Source of the DNA: Streptomyces sp. NRRL F-5126
GTDB taxonomy: Bacteria; Actinomycetota; Actinomycetes; Streptomycetales; Streptomycetaceae
Assembly: GCF_000721265.1 (NCBI RefSeq)
Contig: NZ_JOFZ01000012.1
Location: 248,001 to 312,000, forward strand
Direction: 5' to 3'
Length of the DNA stretch: 64,000 bases
Positions 37,421 through 46,197 of this stretch are shown here, piece by piece. How positions within the stretch are numbered: the first letter of the stretch is position 1; every line of letters starts with the position of its first letter. Under the pieces are notes generated by a model, which had not been told where the DNA came from, ran no database searches, and saw only the letters and a program-made list of their open reading frames with translations. Made by a program: the position numbers and the translations under genes.

Positions 37421-38551
37421 TCAGACCCTGGTGACCGAGTTGACGGGCAGCATGCCGACGGGGTCGTAGCGCACCGAGGCGCCCGGGTAGGGGGCGTGGA
37501 TGACCTGCCCGTGGCCGGCGTACATGGCGATGTGACTGGCGTCGGCGCGGTAGGTGACGAGGTCGCCGGGGCGCGCTTCGGACAGCGGGATGCGGCGGCC
37601 CGCGTACCGCTGGGCCTGCGAGGTGCGCGGCAGGGCGACCCCGGCCTGCGCGTAGGCCCACTGCATGAGCCCCGAGCAGTCGAAGCTGTTCGGGCCTTCG
37701 GCGCCCCACGCGTACGGCTTGCCGAGCGCGCTGCGCGCCGCGGCGAGGGCCGCGGCGGCGCGCGACGAGGCGGGCGAGGCGCCACCGCCCTCGGCGCCGA
37801 ACACGTCGCCGAGGTCGCCGAGGCGGCCGCTGCCGCGCGAGGCGCGGCCGTAGGGGGCGCGGTCGGCGGCGGGCAGCGCGGCCAGCAGGTGGCGTGCCTC
37901 GGCGAGTTTCGCCTCGACGGTGTGCTTGTGCCGGGCGACGGCGGCCCTGCTCTGCTTGAGCTGCGCGAGTTCGTGCGCCGCGGTGGCCCGTTCCTGGTCG
38001 AGACCGCGTTGGGCCTGCCGGAGCCGGTGCAGGGTGCCTGAGTCGTGCTCCCCGATCCGGTCGAGGAACGTGGCGCGTTCGAGGTACGTGTCCGGGTCGG
38101 ACGTCAGCAGCAGCGCGAGCGACGGGTCGATGCCACCCGAGCGGTACTGGGCGCCCACGACGGACCCGAGGGCGCCGCGCATGGTGTTGATGCGCGCCTG
38201 GCCGCGCGCTGCGTCGCTCTGGGTGCTGCGGACGCGGTCCGTGAGGGTGGCGACCCGCTCGGTCGCGGCGTCGTAACTCTGCGTGGCGCGCTCCGCCTGC
38301 TCGTAGAGCGCGTCGACCCGTGCCCGGGTGGCCGCGGGGGTCGCCGCCGGCTGGGCGTCCGCCGGGGCGGCGCCGAGTGCCGCGGCGGCTGAGGCGGCGG
38401 CGGCCGACAGTGCGATGACGGCGCCGGCCCTGCCGCCCGCACCCGGGCCCTGCCGCCGGTGCCGCGCCGGTGCCGCGTGCCCGGAAGGGACTGGTCCTTC
38501 AGCAGACACCGGTCGTTGGCCTGACACCGGTGGACGGCGATGGGACACCAC
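37421..38551 (-). CDS. NlpC/P60 peptidoglycan hydrolase (copy A)
   Basis: A secreted D,L-endopeptidase of about 376 residues. Order: basic N-terminus and signal peptide, a long coiled coil (about 75-235), then the NlpC/P60 domain with the catalytic Cys in SFDCSGLMQWAYAQAG and His in ASHIAMYAG and VIHAPYPG. Two adjacent GTG codons (38551, 38548) follow GGAAGGGAG. The frame is open upstream to 39028, but that runs through a terminator and the next gene. It is paralogous to the gene immediately upstream. The linker is Ala/Gly-rich. Confidence 0.88.
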   Translation of the reverse strand: MVSHRRPPVSGQRPVSAEGPVPSGHAAPARHRRQGPGAGGRAGAVIALSAAAASAAAALGAAPADAQPAATPAATRARVDALYEQAERATQSYDAATERVATLTDRVRSTQSDAARGQARINTMRGALGSVVGAQYRSGGIDPSLALLLTSDPDTYLERATFLDRIGEHDSGTLHRLRQAQRGLDQERATAAHELAQLKQSRAAVARHKHTVEAKLAEARHLLAALPAADRAPYGRASRGSGRLGDLGDVFGAEGGGASPASSRAAAALAAARSALGKPYAWGAEGPNSFDCSGLMQWAYAQAGVALPRTSQAQRYAGRRIPLSEARPGDLVTYRADASHIAMYAGHGQVIHAPYPGASVRYDPVGMLPVNSVTRV

Positions 38552-38728
38552 AGGAGCCGCACTCCCTTCCGCTGGACGCGCGCGGTGCGCGCTCACGCGG
38601 CCGGTGCCGCGCGCAGCAGACAGTAGCCGGGCGATCACGCACCGGCCAGCGACCCGCCCCACGCGACACACGGGCGCCCCGCGGGAGACCAACAGGTCAC
38701 CGGCGGGGCGCGGTGTCAGCTCGGCGTG

Positions 38729-38755
38729 CACACAATCGCCCGTTCGGGCGGTGTG
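38729..38755 (-). terminator. Terminator between the two NlpC/P60 genes
   Basis: CGCCCGTTCGGGCG with flanking CACAC/GTGTG forms a hairpin 33-60 bases after the stop of copy B. Confidence 0.65.
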
Positions 38756-38787
38756 GTTCGCGGTTCGGCAGGTGTGCGGTGGGCGCC

Positions 38788-39813
38788 TCAGCCTACGCGG
38801 ACGCCGTAGTCGAAGATCATGTCGGACATGGCCTCGTACTTGACGACCGTGCCCGTGTGAGGCGCGTGCAGCACCTGGCCGTTGCCCGCGTACATCCCGA
38901 CGTGGCTGCCGCCGTCCATGATGACGAGGTCGCCTATCTCGAGCTGGCTCCTGCCGAGGTGGGGACCGACGGTGCCCTGGGCCTGCGAGGTGCGCGGCAG
39001 GGAGACGCCGGCGTGCGCGTACGCCCACATCATGAGGCCCGAGCAGTCGAACGAGTTGGGGCCGGTGGCGCCGTAGACGTACGGCTTGCCGAGCCTGGTC
39101 TGCGCGGCGGCGAAGGCGACCGCGGCACGCTTCGAGGCGGGCACGCCCTTGCCGAGCGAGACGCGCTGGCTGGAGCGGTTGGCCGCCTGCTGCTCGTCCT
39201 GCTGCATCTGCGCGCGCTGCTGCGCGGTCAGGGTGTTGAGCAGCTTGTTCGCGTCGGCGAGCTTGCCCTGGATTTCCTTCTTCTTGCCGCCGAGCTCCTT
39301 GCGGGCCGCGGCGAGGCTCTTCATCTTGTCCTGGGCCTGCTTGCGCTCCTGCGCGAGCTCACGCTGCTTGGCCTGGATCTCGCGGAGCTGGTCGGCCTGC
39401 TTGGCGCTGACCTGGTCGAGCGTGGACGCCTTGTCGAGGTAGCTGTCCGGGTTCGAGGAGAGGAAGAGCTGCACGGACGGGTCGATGCCGCCGGTGCGGT
39501 ACTGGGCGGTCGCCATCGCGCCGAGCGCGTCGCGCATCTTGTTGAGATCGGCCTGGCCGCGCGCGACCTTGTCCTGAAGGTTGCCGACTTCCTTCTGGAG
39601 CTTGGCCTCCTGGCTCTTGGCGCCGTCGTACTTCTCCGTCGCCTGCTCCGTCTGCTTGTACAGGTCGTCGACCTTGGACTTGACGTCCTTGACGCTCGGC
39701 TTCGGGTCCGCGTGCGCGGCCTGCGAGGTGAGGGCGACGGCGGCGGCCGCCGTAGCGGTGAGCACCGAGACACGGGCGCGGTTCGGCTGCTTGGGACGAC
39801 GGTGGGACGCCAC
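38788..39813 (-). CDS. NlpC/P60 peptidoglycan hydrolase (copy B)
   Basis: A secreted cell-wall D,L-endopeptidase of 341 residues. Signal peptide VASHRRPKQPNRARVSVLTATAAAAVALTSQAAHA, coiled coil of about 170 residues rich in Lys, Gln and Ala, then the catalytic domain with Cys in SFDCSGLMMWAYAHAG and His in GSHVGMYAG and VLHAPHTG. GTG 39813 has AAGGAG at a 9-base spacing, better than the ATG at 39864. A consensus promoter lies 180 bases upstream, leaving a leader of about 170 bases. I searched it for a c-di-AMP (ydaO) riboswitch and did not find one. Confidence 0.9.
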   Translation of the reverse strand: MASHRRPKQPNRARVSVLTATAAAAVALTSQAAHADPKPSVKDVKSKVDDLYKQTEQATEKYDGAKSQEAKLQKEVGNLQDKVARGQADLNKMRDALGAMATAQYRTGGIDPSVQLFLSSNPDSYLDKASTLDQVSAKQADQLREIQAKQRELAQERKQAQDKMKSLAAARKELGGKKKEIQGKLADANKLLNTLTAQQRAQMQQDEQQAANRSSQRVSLGKGVPASKRAAVAFAAAQTRLGKPYVYGATGPNSFDCSGLMMWAYAHAGVSLPRTSQAQGTVGPHLGRSQLEIGDLVIMDGGSHVGMYAGNGQVLHAPHTGTVVKYEAMSDMIFDYGVRVG

Positions 39814-39988
39814 GGAGGCGAGCTCCTTCTTCCTCAGCCGCCTGCCGGGCCCGTCTCTCCGCATGCGCGGGGCGCCGGTTCCGGCTCCGCGCGTCCCGCA
39901 CCCCCGTGCTGAACTGAACTACGCGAATTCGGCGGTTCCTTCGCTGTTCACCCCGGGTGGGTGATCAACCGCGCGAAGGTTCGACCCG

Positions 39989-40018
39989 ACCCTAGTGACC
40001 TTCTTGTGATCAGTTCAA
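39989..40018 (-). promoter_or_regulatory. Consensus HrdB-type promoter of NlpC/P60 copy B
   Basis: On the reverse strand TTGAAC (40013-40018), an 18-base spacer and TAGGGT (39989-39994). It is the best -35/-10 pair in the window. The predicted transcript starts near 39982 with an untranslated leader of about 170 bases. The rest of the gap 39814-40143 holds no gene. Confidence 0.75.
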
Positions 40019-40143
40019 ATCCCAGCGCGAAAAATCTTCGTCAGGAGGGCATAAATTCCGGACTTTGCACAGCCGGTGACCGCGACCTGACGTTCTGCCG
40101 CGCTCCGTGAAGGGTGAAATCGGGCATTGGGCACAGGAGTTGC

Positions 40144-41526
40144 TCAGGAGCGCGAAAGCCGCTTCAGCAACAAGGCGGACGCTACCGGGCGCGCGCCCGC
40201 CGCCGCGACCCCGTCGGCCACCTCGCGGTCGGTGGAGACGACGACGACCGGACGCCCCGACGGCTCCGCGCGCACCAGTTGGCGGATCAACTCGTCCGCT
40301 GTGACGCCCGGCTTGGAGAACAGCACCCGCACCCCGCGCGGCGGCGCGAGCAGGACGGGCGCCGCGAGCTCCGCCCCGTCGAAGACGCAGGTGACCTCGG
40401 CGCCCGACTGGGCGGCAAGCAGCGAGAGCCCGCCGAGCAGCCGCAGGCGCTGCTTCTCCAACGGCATCGTGGGATAGCCGGTCTTCGTGACGTTGTAGCC
40501 GTCCACCACCAGGTGCGTCTGCGGCAGCGCGAGCAACTGGTCGAGCAGCGCGGGGTCGGTGGCGGACAGGGCGCGGGCGGCGATGTCCTTCGGCGACATC
40601 CGCCCCGGCTCGACCGCCTCCACCAGGTCGGCGGGGCGGCCGGACGCCGGCGGCAGGGCGAGCTCGCGGCGCAGCCCCTGCGCCGATTCGAGGACCGTGT
40701 CGAGCAGCAGCCTCAGCCGCATGTCCGCCACCGAGCGGCCCTCGCGGGAGGCGCGCCTGCTCGACTCGACGGCGGACTCCGCCTCCGCGAGCCGCGCCCT
40801 GACCCTGCGGGTCTCGCTCTCCGCCGCCGACACCTGAGCGGCGCCCTCGGCCCGCACCGCCTCCGTCTCGGCAGCGGCCTTGCGCAGCGCGGCCTCACCG
40901 CGCTTGACGTCGCTGAGCGCGCTGCGCAGCTTGCGGTGCAGTACGTCGGCCTCCTTGCGCGCGGCGTCGAGATCGGCGCGCAGCCGCTCGGTCTCCGTGC
41001 GGGTGAGCGCCTTCGCCGCGGCGAGTTCGTCGCGCAGCCGCTCAAGTTCGCGCCTGGCCTCGTCACCGGCACGTTCCGCGTCCGCGCGTTCGGCCTCCTC
41101 GCCCGCGGCGGCCACCAACTTCACCCATCCGGGGGGCCGCAGGACGTATGCTGCCGCCGCCACGTCCACCGGATCGGCCGCGGCGGGCGGCGACCCCGAT
41201 TCGAGCGCGGCGGCCATCTCGGGCTCCGCGGCGGCCAGCCGCTCCCCGACGCGCTGCCGGAACACGGCGTCGCCCGCGAGCGCCGCGGCCATGGCGTTGC
41301 CGCCGAACCTGGCGCGCCGGGTCGGCGTGAAGCGGGCGTACTGGCGCAGCTGGCCGGGCAGCTCGGCGACGGTCAGGCCGCCGAAGGCGTCCGAGCACAG
41401 GGCGACGACCTTGCGCCGCACGCCTTCCGGCAGCGGGCGGTCGAGCTCCTCCGGGGACTCGTCGCCGGACGGCGCGGCCCCGGCGGCCGCGCCGTCCGGT
41501 TCAGCCCCGCCCGCGGGCTGCTCCAC
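40144..41526 (-). CDS. NYN-domain (YacP-like) RNA-binding protein with coiled coil
   Basis: A 460-residue protein. An N-terminal helical domain (about 30-140) is followed by a long charged coiled coil (about 140-265, ELERLRDELAAAKALTRTE). The C-terminal NYN/PIN-like domain contains THLVVDGYNVTKTGYP, VTCVFDGAE, GVTADELIRQLV and VVVVSTDREVAD, matching the acidic metal-binding pattern of putative ribonucleases. GTG 41526 follows GGTGACGG. It is alone on its strand, diverging from the rhomboid gene. The RNase role is inferred from family. Confidence 0.85.
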   Translation of the reverse strand: MEQPAGGAEPDGAAAGAAPSGDESPEELDRPLPEGVRRKVVALCSDAFGGLTVAELPGQLRQYARFTPTRRARFGGNAMAAALAGDAVFRQRVGERLAAAEPEMAAALESGSPPAAADPVDVAAAAYVLRPPGWVKLVAAAGEEAERADAERAGDEARRELERLRDELAAAKALTRTETERLRADLDAARKEADVLHRKLRSALSDVKRGEAALRKAAAETEAVRAEGAAQVSAAESETRRVRARLAEAESAVESSRRASREGRSVADMRLRLLLDTVLESAQGLRRELALPPASGRPADLVEAVEPGRMSPKDIAARALSATDPALLDQLLALPQTHLVVDGYNVTKTGYPTMPLEKQRLRLLGGLSLLAAQSGAEVTCVFDGAELAAPVLLAPPRGVRVLFSKPGVTADELIRQLVRAEPSGRPVVVVSTDREVADGVAAAGARPVASALLLKRLSRS

Positions 41527-41686
41527 GATCCGTCACCCCACTACCTCGCTGCCCTCGTGCACCGCTCCGACCCAACACGTTCGGTCCGGCAACCTTACGG
41601 CCTGCCCTGGCCTCCGCAGCCTACGGAACCCGCCCATCCGGCGAGGCGGTCCGTACCGGATCGCCCCGGTGCGTCATGCTCTGTCC

Positions 41687-42412
41687 GTGATCAAATGGCG
41701 GACGGCGGACGGCCCGGTGGTGACCTACGGCATCATCGGGCTGTGCTGCCTGGCGTTCGTCGTCTCTCCAGTGTCGGGCCTCGATCCCGCCCACGGGAAG
41801 CCGGACGCCCTGCTGGCGGCGCAGAGCGCCTACTTCGAGCGGTGGGGCATCGTGCCCGACCAGCTGGTCGCGTGGACACCGCACGCCCTGGTCACGCCCG
41901 TCACCGCGCTGTTCGTGCACGGGAACTGGCTGCACCTGCTCGGCAACATGCTGTTCCTCTACGTCTTCGGCGGGATGGCCGAGGAGCGCATGGGGCACCT
42001 GCACTTCGCCGTGTTCTACCTCGTCGTCGGGGCGCTGGCGATGTCCGCGTACGCCGTGGCCAACGCGGACAGCGCCGAGACGCTCGTGGGGGCTTCGGGG
42101 GCGATCTCCGGGGTACTCGGCGCGTTCCTCCTGCTCTTCCCGGGGGCTCGGGTCACCAGCCTCTTCCCGTTCCTCTTCTTCCTGCCCCTGCGGTTCCCCG
42201 CCTGGACTGTGCTGCTGTTCTGGTTCGCGCTCCAGTGGTTCGCGCAGCGCCAGAGCTCCGGCGCTGCGGGGGCCCAGGCGGGGCCGCAGGTCGCCTATCT
42301 GGCGCACCTTGTGGGGTTCACCGCCGGGTTCCTGTACGCGGCGGCGTGCTACTGGCGGCCCGGTAGAGTGAGGGGCCAAGCCGTGGCCACCGAGGGAGAA
42401 CGACAGCCGTGA
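41687..42412 (+). CDS. Rhomboid-family intramembrane serine protease
   Basis: A 241-residue intramembrane protease with six predicted TM helices. The HGNWLHLLGNMLFLYVFGG helix carries the conserved His/Asn of the oxyanion site. The catalytic dyad is S137 in VGASGAISGVLGAF and H207 in AYLAHLVGFTAG. GTG 41687 lacks a Shine-Dalgarno, and CATGCT lies 6 bases upstream. Its stop overlaps the start of the RAM-domain gene (GTGA). A substrate cannot be inferred. The overlap predicts equal expression with the RAM protein. Confidence 0.9.
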   Translation: MIKWRTADGPVVTYGIIGLCCLAFVVSPVSGLDPAHGKPDALLAAQSAYFERWGIVPDQLVAWTPHALVTPVTALFVHGNWLHLLGNMLFLYVFGGMAEERMGHLHFAVFYLVVGALAMSAYAVANADSAETLVGASGAISGVLGAFLLLFPGARVTSLFPFLFFLPLRFPAWTVLLFWFALQWFAQRQSSGAAGAQAGPQVAYLAHLVGFTAGFLYAAACYWRPGRVRGQAVATEGERQP

Positions 42413-42690
42413 TCACCGCGATCGTGCTCATCAAGACCAGCGTCGACAGGATCCCCGAGATCGCCGAGTCGATCGCGGCGCTGGAGAGCGTCAGCGAGGT
42501 GTTCTCGGTGACGGGCACGTACGACCTGATCGCGATGGTCCGCGTGGCCCGCCACGACGACCTGGCGGACGTGATCCCCGGCCGGATCAGCAGGATCCAG
42601 GGCGTCGAGGCGACCGACACGCACGTCGCGTTCCGCACGTACTCGCAGCACGATCTGGAAGCGGCGTTCTCGATCGGCCTCGACGCCTGA
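42409..42690 (+). CDS. Stand-alone Lrp/AsnC ligand-binding (RAM) domain protein
   Basis: A 93-residue protein that is only the RAM/ACT-like effector domain of Lrp/AsnC regulators, with no HTH. The fold signature is ITAIVLIKTSVDRIPEIAES, SVTGTYDLIAMVRVARHDDL and VEATDTHVAFRTYS. Such SraM proteins assemble as oligomers and may bind amino acids. It is translationally coupled to the rhomboid protease gene and converges on the SAM-IV-controlled aminotransferase. Confidence 0.9.
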   Translation: MITAIVLIKTSVDRIPEIAESIAALESVSEVFSVTGTYDLIAMVRVARHDDLADVIPGRISRIQGVEATDTHVAFRTYSQHDLEAAFSIGLDA

Positions 42691-42697
42691 TCCAGGC

Positions 42698-42730
42698 GCC
42701 GGGCGCCGGGGCCTGACCCTGGCGCCCGGC
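42698..42730. terminator. Bidirectional terminator between convergent genes
   Basis: A perfect 10-bp stem GCCGGGCGCC with a 13-base loop is centred between the RAM gene and the aminotransferase gene. Confidence 0.75.
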
Positions 42731-42741
42731 AGCGGCGGCCG

Positions 42742-44058
42742 TCAGGCGGCCAGCTCGCGCACCGCCCGTACGAACCGCTCGACGTGCTCCTGCGGCGTGC
42801 CGGCGCCGAAGCTCACGCGCACCGCGTTCAGCGGCCCCTCGCCGCAGCCGTCACCGCCGTCCACGCCGTCCGCGCCCGTCAGCAGCCGGACGAGCGGGTG
42901 GGCGCAGAACAGCCCGTCGCGCACGCCGATCCCGTAGCGGTCGGAGAGCGCGGCGGCGAAGTCCGCGCTGTCGTACCCGTCCACGACGAAGGACAGCACC
43001 CCGACGCGGTGCGCGCCCTCGCCGAACAGGCTGAGCACCCGCACCCGAGGGAGCTCGTCCAGCGCGGCCGTCAGCCGGCCGAGCAGCACCTGCTCGCGCC
43101 CGGCGAGGTGCTCGAACCCGGCGTCGGTCAGCGCACGGCACGCGGAGGCGATCGCGTAGGCGCCGATCACGTTGGGCGAGCCGGCCTCGTGCCGTGAGTC
43201 GTCGGTGTTCCAGTCGACGGTGACGCCGCCGTCGCCGCCGCGCGCGACCCGGCGGGTGGCGCCGCCGCCCGCGAGGTACGGCTCGGCCGCCCGCAGCCAG
43301 TCGGCGCGGCCCGCGAGCACTCCCGCGCCGAACGGCGCGTACAGCTTGTGGCCGGAGAAGGCGACCCAGTCGACGTCGAGCGCGGCCACGTCGACGGGCA
43401 GGTGCGGCACGAGCTGCGCCGCGTCCAGCACGATGCGGGCGCCGTGGCGGTGCGCGGCGGCGGCCAGCTCGGGCACGGGCCACAGCTCGCCGGTCACGTT
43501 CGAGGCGCCGGTCACGCACACCAGCGCGGGCCTGGTCTCGTCACGCGCGGCCAGCGCAGCCTCCAGCGCCGCGACCGCGGCGACGGGCGTGCGCGGCGCG
43601 TCGAGAACGGTGACGTCCGCCGTGCGCCCCCAGGGCAGGAGCGCCGCGTGGTGCTCGGTCTCGAAGACGAAGACCTCGCAACCGGCGGGGAGCGCGGTCG
43701 CGAGGAGGTTCAGCGAGTCGGTGGTGGACCGGGTGAAGACGACCTGGTCGTCCTCGCGGCAGCCGAGGAAGCCGGCGACGGTGCGCCTGCTCTCCTCGAA
43801 CAGGTCGGTGGACAGCCGCGAGAGGTGCCCGGCGCCGCGGTGGACGCTGCCGTAGTAGGGGGCGTACGCGGCGACGTCGTCCCACACGCGGCGCAGCGCG
43901 GGGGCACTGGCGGCGTAGTCGAGGGCCGCGTACGGGATCTCGGTGCCGTCGGCGAGCGGCACGGCGACATCGGTGCCGAGGACGGGCAGCGGCGCGGGGG
44001 CTGCGTGGCTGTCCTGGCGTGCGGCGGGGGTGTCCAGGGTGTCCAGGTTGACGGACAT
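42742..44058 (-). CDS. Class V aminotransferase (SufS/cysteine desulfurase-like), SAM-IV regulated
   Basis: A 438-residue PLP enzyme. The PLP lysine is in WVAFSGHKLYAPFGAG, and GASNVTGELWPVPELAAAAH and RIVLDAAQLVPH are the cofactor regions, as in SufS/CsdA and isopenicillin epimerase-like enzymes. Near the C-terminus GVRDGLFCAHPLVRLL may carry a catalytic Cys as in SufS. ATG 44058 follows GAAGGA. A SAM-IV riboswitch 150 bases upstream ties it to sulfur or methionine metabolism. This suggests a cysteine/homocysteine or methionine-salvage reaction rather than Fe-S assembly. The substrate is unknown. Confidence 0.85.
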   Translation of the reverse strand: MSVNLDTLDTPAARQDSHAAPAPLPVLGTDVAVPLADGTEIPYAALDYAASAPALRRVWDDVAAYAPYYGSVHRGAGHLSRLSTDLFEESRRTVAGFLGCREDDQVVFTRSTTDSLNLLATALPAGCEVFVFETEHHAALLPWGRTADVTVLDAPRTPVAAVAALEAALAARDETRPALVCVTGASNVTGELWPVPELAAAAHRHGARIVLDAAQLVPHLPVDVAALDVDWVAFSGHKLYAPFGAGVLAGRADWLRAAEPYLAGGGATRRVARGGDGGVTVDWNTDDSRHEAGSPNVIGAYAIASACRALTDAGFEHLAGREQVLLGRLTAALDELPRVRVLSLFGEGAHRVGVLSFVVDGYDSADFAAALSDRYGIGVRDGLFCAHPLVRLLTGADGVDGGDGCGEGPLNAVRVSFGAGTPQEHVERFVRAVRELAA

Positions 44059-44208
44059 GGCGAATTCCTTCGTGGCAGTTCTGGTGAGGGGACACGGAGG
44101 GGCGCGCGCGGCGCCTATCGCATTCGCTTGTTCACGGACAGCTCCCTCTGAGGACCTGGACCCCAGGGAAACGCAGGGCCCGCGCTTGCCGCGGACCTCG
44201 CTGCCCAC

Positions 44209-44296
44209 GGCCTGGTCTTCACCCGGGGCACCCCGCCACGGACGGAGGGTTGCCGGACAGCGGGCCGGGGCCGAAGTCGCTGTCACTCATGACCTG
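44209..44296 (-). promoter_or_regulatory. SAM-IV riboswitch
   Basis: On the reverse strand the element starts GGTCATGAGTGACAGCG, contains GCTGTCCGGCAACCCTCC and GGCGGGGTGCCCCGGGTGA, and closes with AGACCAGGCC, the sequence and order typical of actinobacterial SAM-IV aptamers. P1 is the GGTC/GACC closing pair. The gene start lies 150 bases downstream; I see no strong terminator in between, so control may be translational or use an undetected expression platform. CATACT at 44304-44309 is a possible -10. Confidence 0.9.
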
Positions 44297-44309
44297 GGAC
44301 GCGAGTATG

Positions 44310-44968
44310 CCACAGCCCCTCGCCGTCACGGCGGAGGGGGCCGCGCCCCTCCGTCCCGTCCCGCGGGCCCGCCCGCCCGGCCCTGCGGAGGGAAGGCACA
44401 CGGCACCCGGGGCATCCCGCGCCCGGACCCAGAGGACTCGCGGCGATCGCACGCGCGGGTTTCCCCGCAGGTGGGGTGGCGCCTGCCTGCCCAGCCCGAG
44501 GCACGCGCGACCACGCGGCACCCCCTCGCGGCCGGGCGTCGGCCCGATGGCCTTCGCGCGCGTGACGCGAACACACCCGCCCCCGTCGACGGGCCCCGCA
44601 CCTGCGGGAAACGGCTCGCGGCACTACCGGGACGCCCCACGCCAGGACACCAGGGACCTCACGGCCATCGCACGCGTGGGCGCGGATGCAGTCACCCCGG
44701 TCGGCGAGGCGGGCGCTCCCGCACCTGCGGGGCCCGGCTCGCGGCACTACCGGGGCGCCCCCGCCCCCAAGCACCGACGGGCACCCACGCCTGCGGGCGA
44801 AGGCACCCGGTGGCCACCGTGCCGCCCCGCGCCTGAGCCCCAGGGACATCACCCCCGCACCCGCGTGCGGGCACCCGCGGCGACCGGATCGCGGCACCAC
44901 GCGGGACGCCCTCACGGCTGGACGTCAAGAGGCCGGCGGCAGGCGGGGCGCGCGGCGCCCCGCTCGCG
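44310..44968. repeat. Gene-free region with imperfect ~123-bp direct repeats
   Basis: A segment beginning CCCGCACCTGCGGG and running through GGCTCGCGGCACTACCGGG-CGCCCC occurs at 44595 and 44718 (period 123). Further diverged copies of the CGGCACCACGCGG...CCCTC-CGGC-GG pattern lie near 44505 and 44890. Open frames here lack RBSs and homology. The style resembles the array at 14330-14836, but with longer, more diverged units. Confidence 0.65.
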
Positions 44969-46033
44969 TCAGCGGTTGGTCGCCTCGACCCAGTTCGCCA
45001 GGGCGCGCGCCGCCGCGCCCGAGTCCACCGACTCCGCGGCGCGTGCCAGACCGGCCGTGAGCTGGACGGAGAGCGCGTCGTCCGTCTGGTCGAGCGCCAC
45101 CAGCGCGGCCGCGGCGTTCAGCAGCACCGCGTCCCGTACGGGCCCGCGCTCGCCCGCGAGGAGACGGCGCGCGACCTCGGCGTTGTAGGAGGCGTCCTGG
45201 CCGCGCAGGGCGGAGACGGGCACCAGGTCGAGCCCCACCGAGCGCGGGTCGAACGCCTCCTCCGCCACGAGGCCGTCCCGCACACGCCACACGCGCGACG
45301 TGGCCGTCGTCGTCAGCTCGTCGAGACCGTCGTCGCCCCGGAACACCAGCGCCGAGTTCCCGCGCTCCGCCAGCACGCCCGCCACGATGGGCGCCATGCG
45401 CGCGTCGGCGACCCCGACCGCCTGCGCCCGTACGCGGGCCGGATTGGTCAGCGGGCCGAGGATGTTGAACGTCGTCTGCGCGCCGAGCTCGCCGCGCGCC
45501 TTGGCCGCGTGCCGCAGCGCCGGGTGGAACTTCACCGCGAAGCAGAAGGTGATGCCGGCCTCCTCCGCGACCTCCACCACTCGCTCCGGCGTCAACTCCA
45601 GGTTGACACCGAGCTTGCCGAGCACGTCGGACGCGCCGCTCGCCGACGACGACGCGCGGCTGCCGTGCTTGACGACCTTCGCGCCCGTCCCGGCCACCAC
45701 GATGGCCGCCATCGTGGAGATGTTGACGGTCTTCGCGAGGTCGCCGCCCGTGCCGACGATGTCGACCGTCCTGCCCGGCACCTCGATGGTGCGGGCGTGC
45801 TCGTACATCGCCCGTACGAGGCCCGTCACCTCCTCGACGGTCTCGCCCTTCGCGCGCAACGCGACCGCGAACCCGGCGATCTGCACGTCCGTCGCCTCGC
45901 CGCGCATGATGCGGTCCATCGCCCACGCCGTGTCGTCGGGGCCCAGGCTCTCGCCGCGCAGCAGCGCGTTCAGGACGCCCGGCCAGCTACGGGCCGCCAC
46001 GGTGTCGCCTCCGGTGGGGGTCACAGCGCTCAT
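44969..46033 (-). CDS. trpD: Anthranilate phosphoribosyltransferase
   Basis: TrpD joins anthranilate with PRPP in the second step of tryptophan synthesis. At 354 residues it has the normal length. The PRPP site is [23 protein letters not shown], and [39 protein letters not shown] and [11 protein letters not shown] are diagnostic. ATG 46033 follows AGGAGCG, with a possible -10 (TAGGCT) at 46090-46095. It stands apart from the attenuator-controlled trpEG; I see no leader peptide with Trp codons here. A hairpin separates it from qcrB. Confidence 0.95.
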   Translation of the reverse strand: MSAVTPTGGDTVAARSWPGVLNALLRGESLGPDDTAWAMDRIMRGEATDVQIAGFAVALRAKGETVEEVTGLVRAMYEHARTIEVPGRTVDIVGTGGDLAKTVNISTMAAIVVAGTGAKVVKHGSRASSSASGASDVLGKLGVNLELTPERVVEVAEEAGITFCFAVKFHPALRHAAKARGELGAQTTFNILGPLTNPARVRAQAVGVADARMAPIVAGVLAERGNSALVFRGDDGLDELTTTATSRVWRVRDGLVAEEAFDPRSVGLDLVPVSALRGQDASYNAEVARRLLAGERGPVRDAVLLNAAAALVALDQTDDALSVQLTAGLARAAESVDSGAAARALANWVEATNR

Positions 46034-46116
46034 GGTCGCTCCTGTGGCTGGGTGTCCTCAACGCCGGCGGGCCGCCGGCTGCGCGCTCCGTAGCCTATCG
46101 GCGCCGGGAGCCGGCA

Positions 46117-46166
46117 CGACCGGGCCCCGGCCGGTGCCCCCGAGGGGACACGGACCGGGGCCCGGT
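46117..46166 (-). terminator. qcr operon terminator
   Basis: A 12-bp perfect stem (ACCGGGCCCCGG) with a 26-base loop lies 32 bases after the qcrB stop and before the trpD promoter. Confidence 0.65.
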
Positions 46167-46197
46167 GTGTGGTGACAGCGTCCGGCGGAGCCGGGGA

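Noticed and set aside
39814..39988. c-di-AMP (ydaO) riboswitch in the leader of NlpC/P60 copy B
   Set aside because: Streptomyces cell-wall hydrolase genes sometimes carry one, but the conserved core and 3' sequences of that aptamer are not present.
44219..44290. Short reverse-strand ORF starting ATGAGTGACAGC
   Set aside because: It lies entirely within the SAM-IV aptamer; the ATG belongs to the conserved GGTCATGAGTG core.
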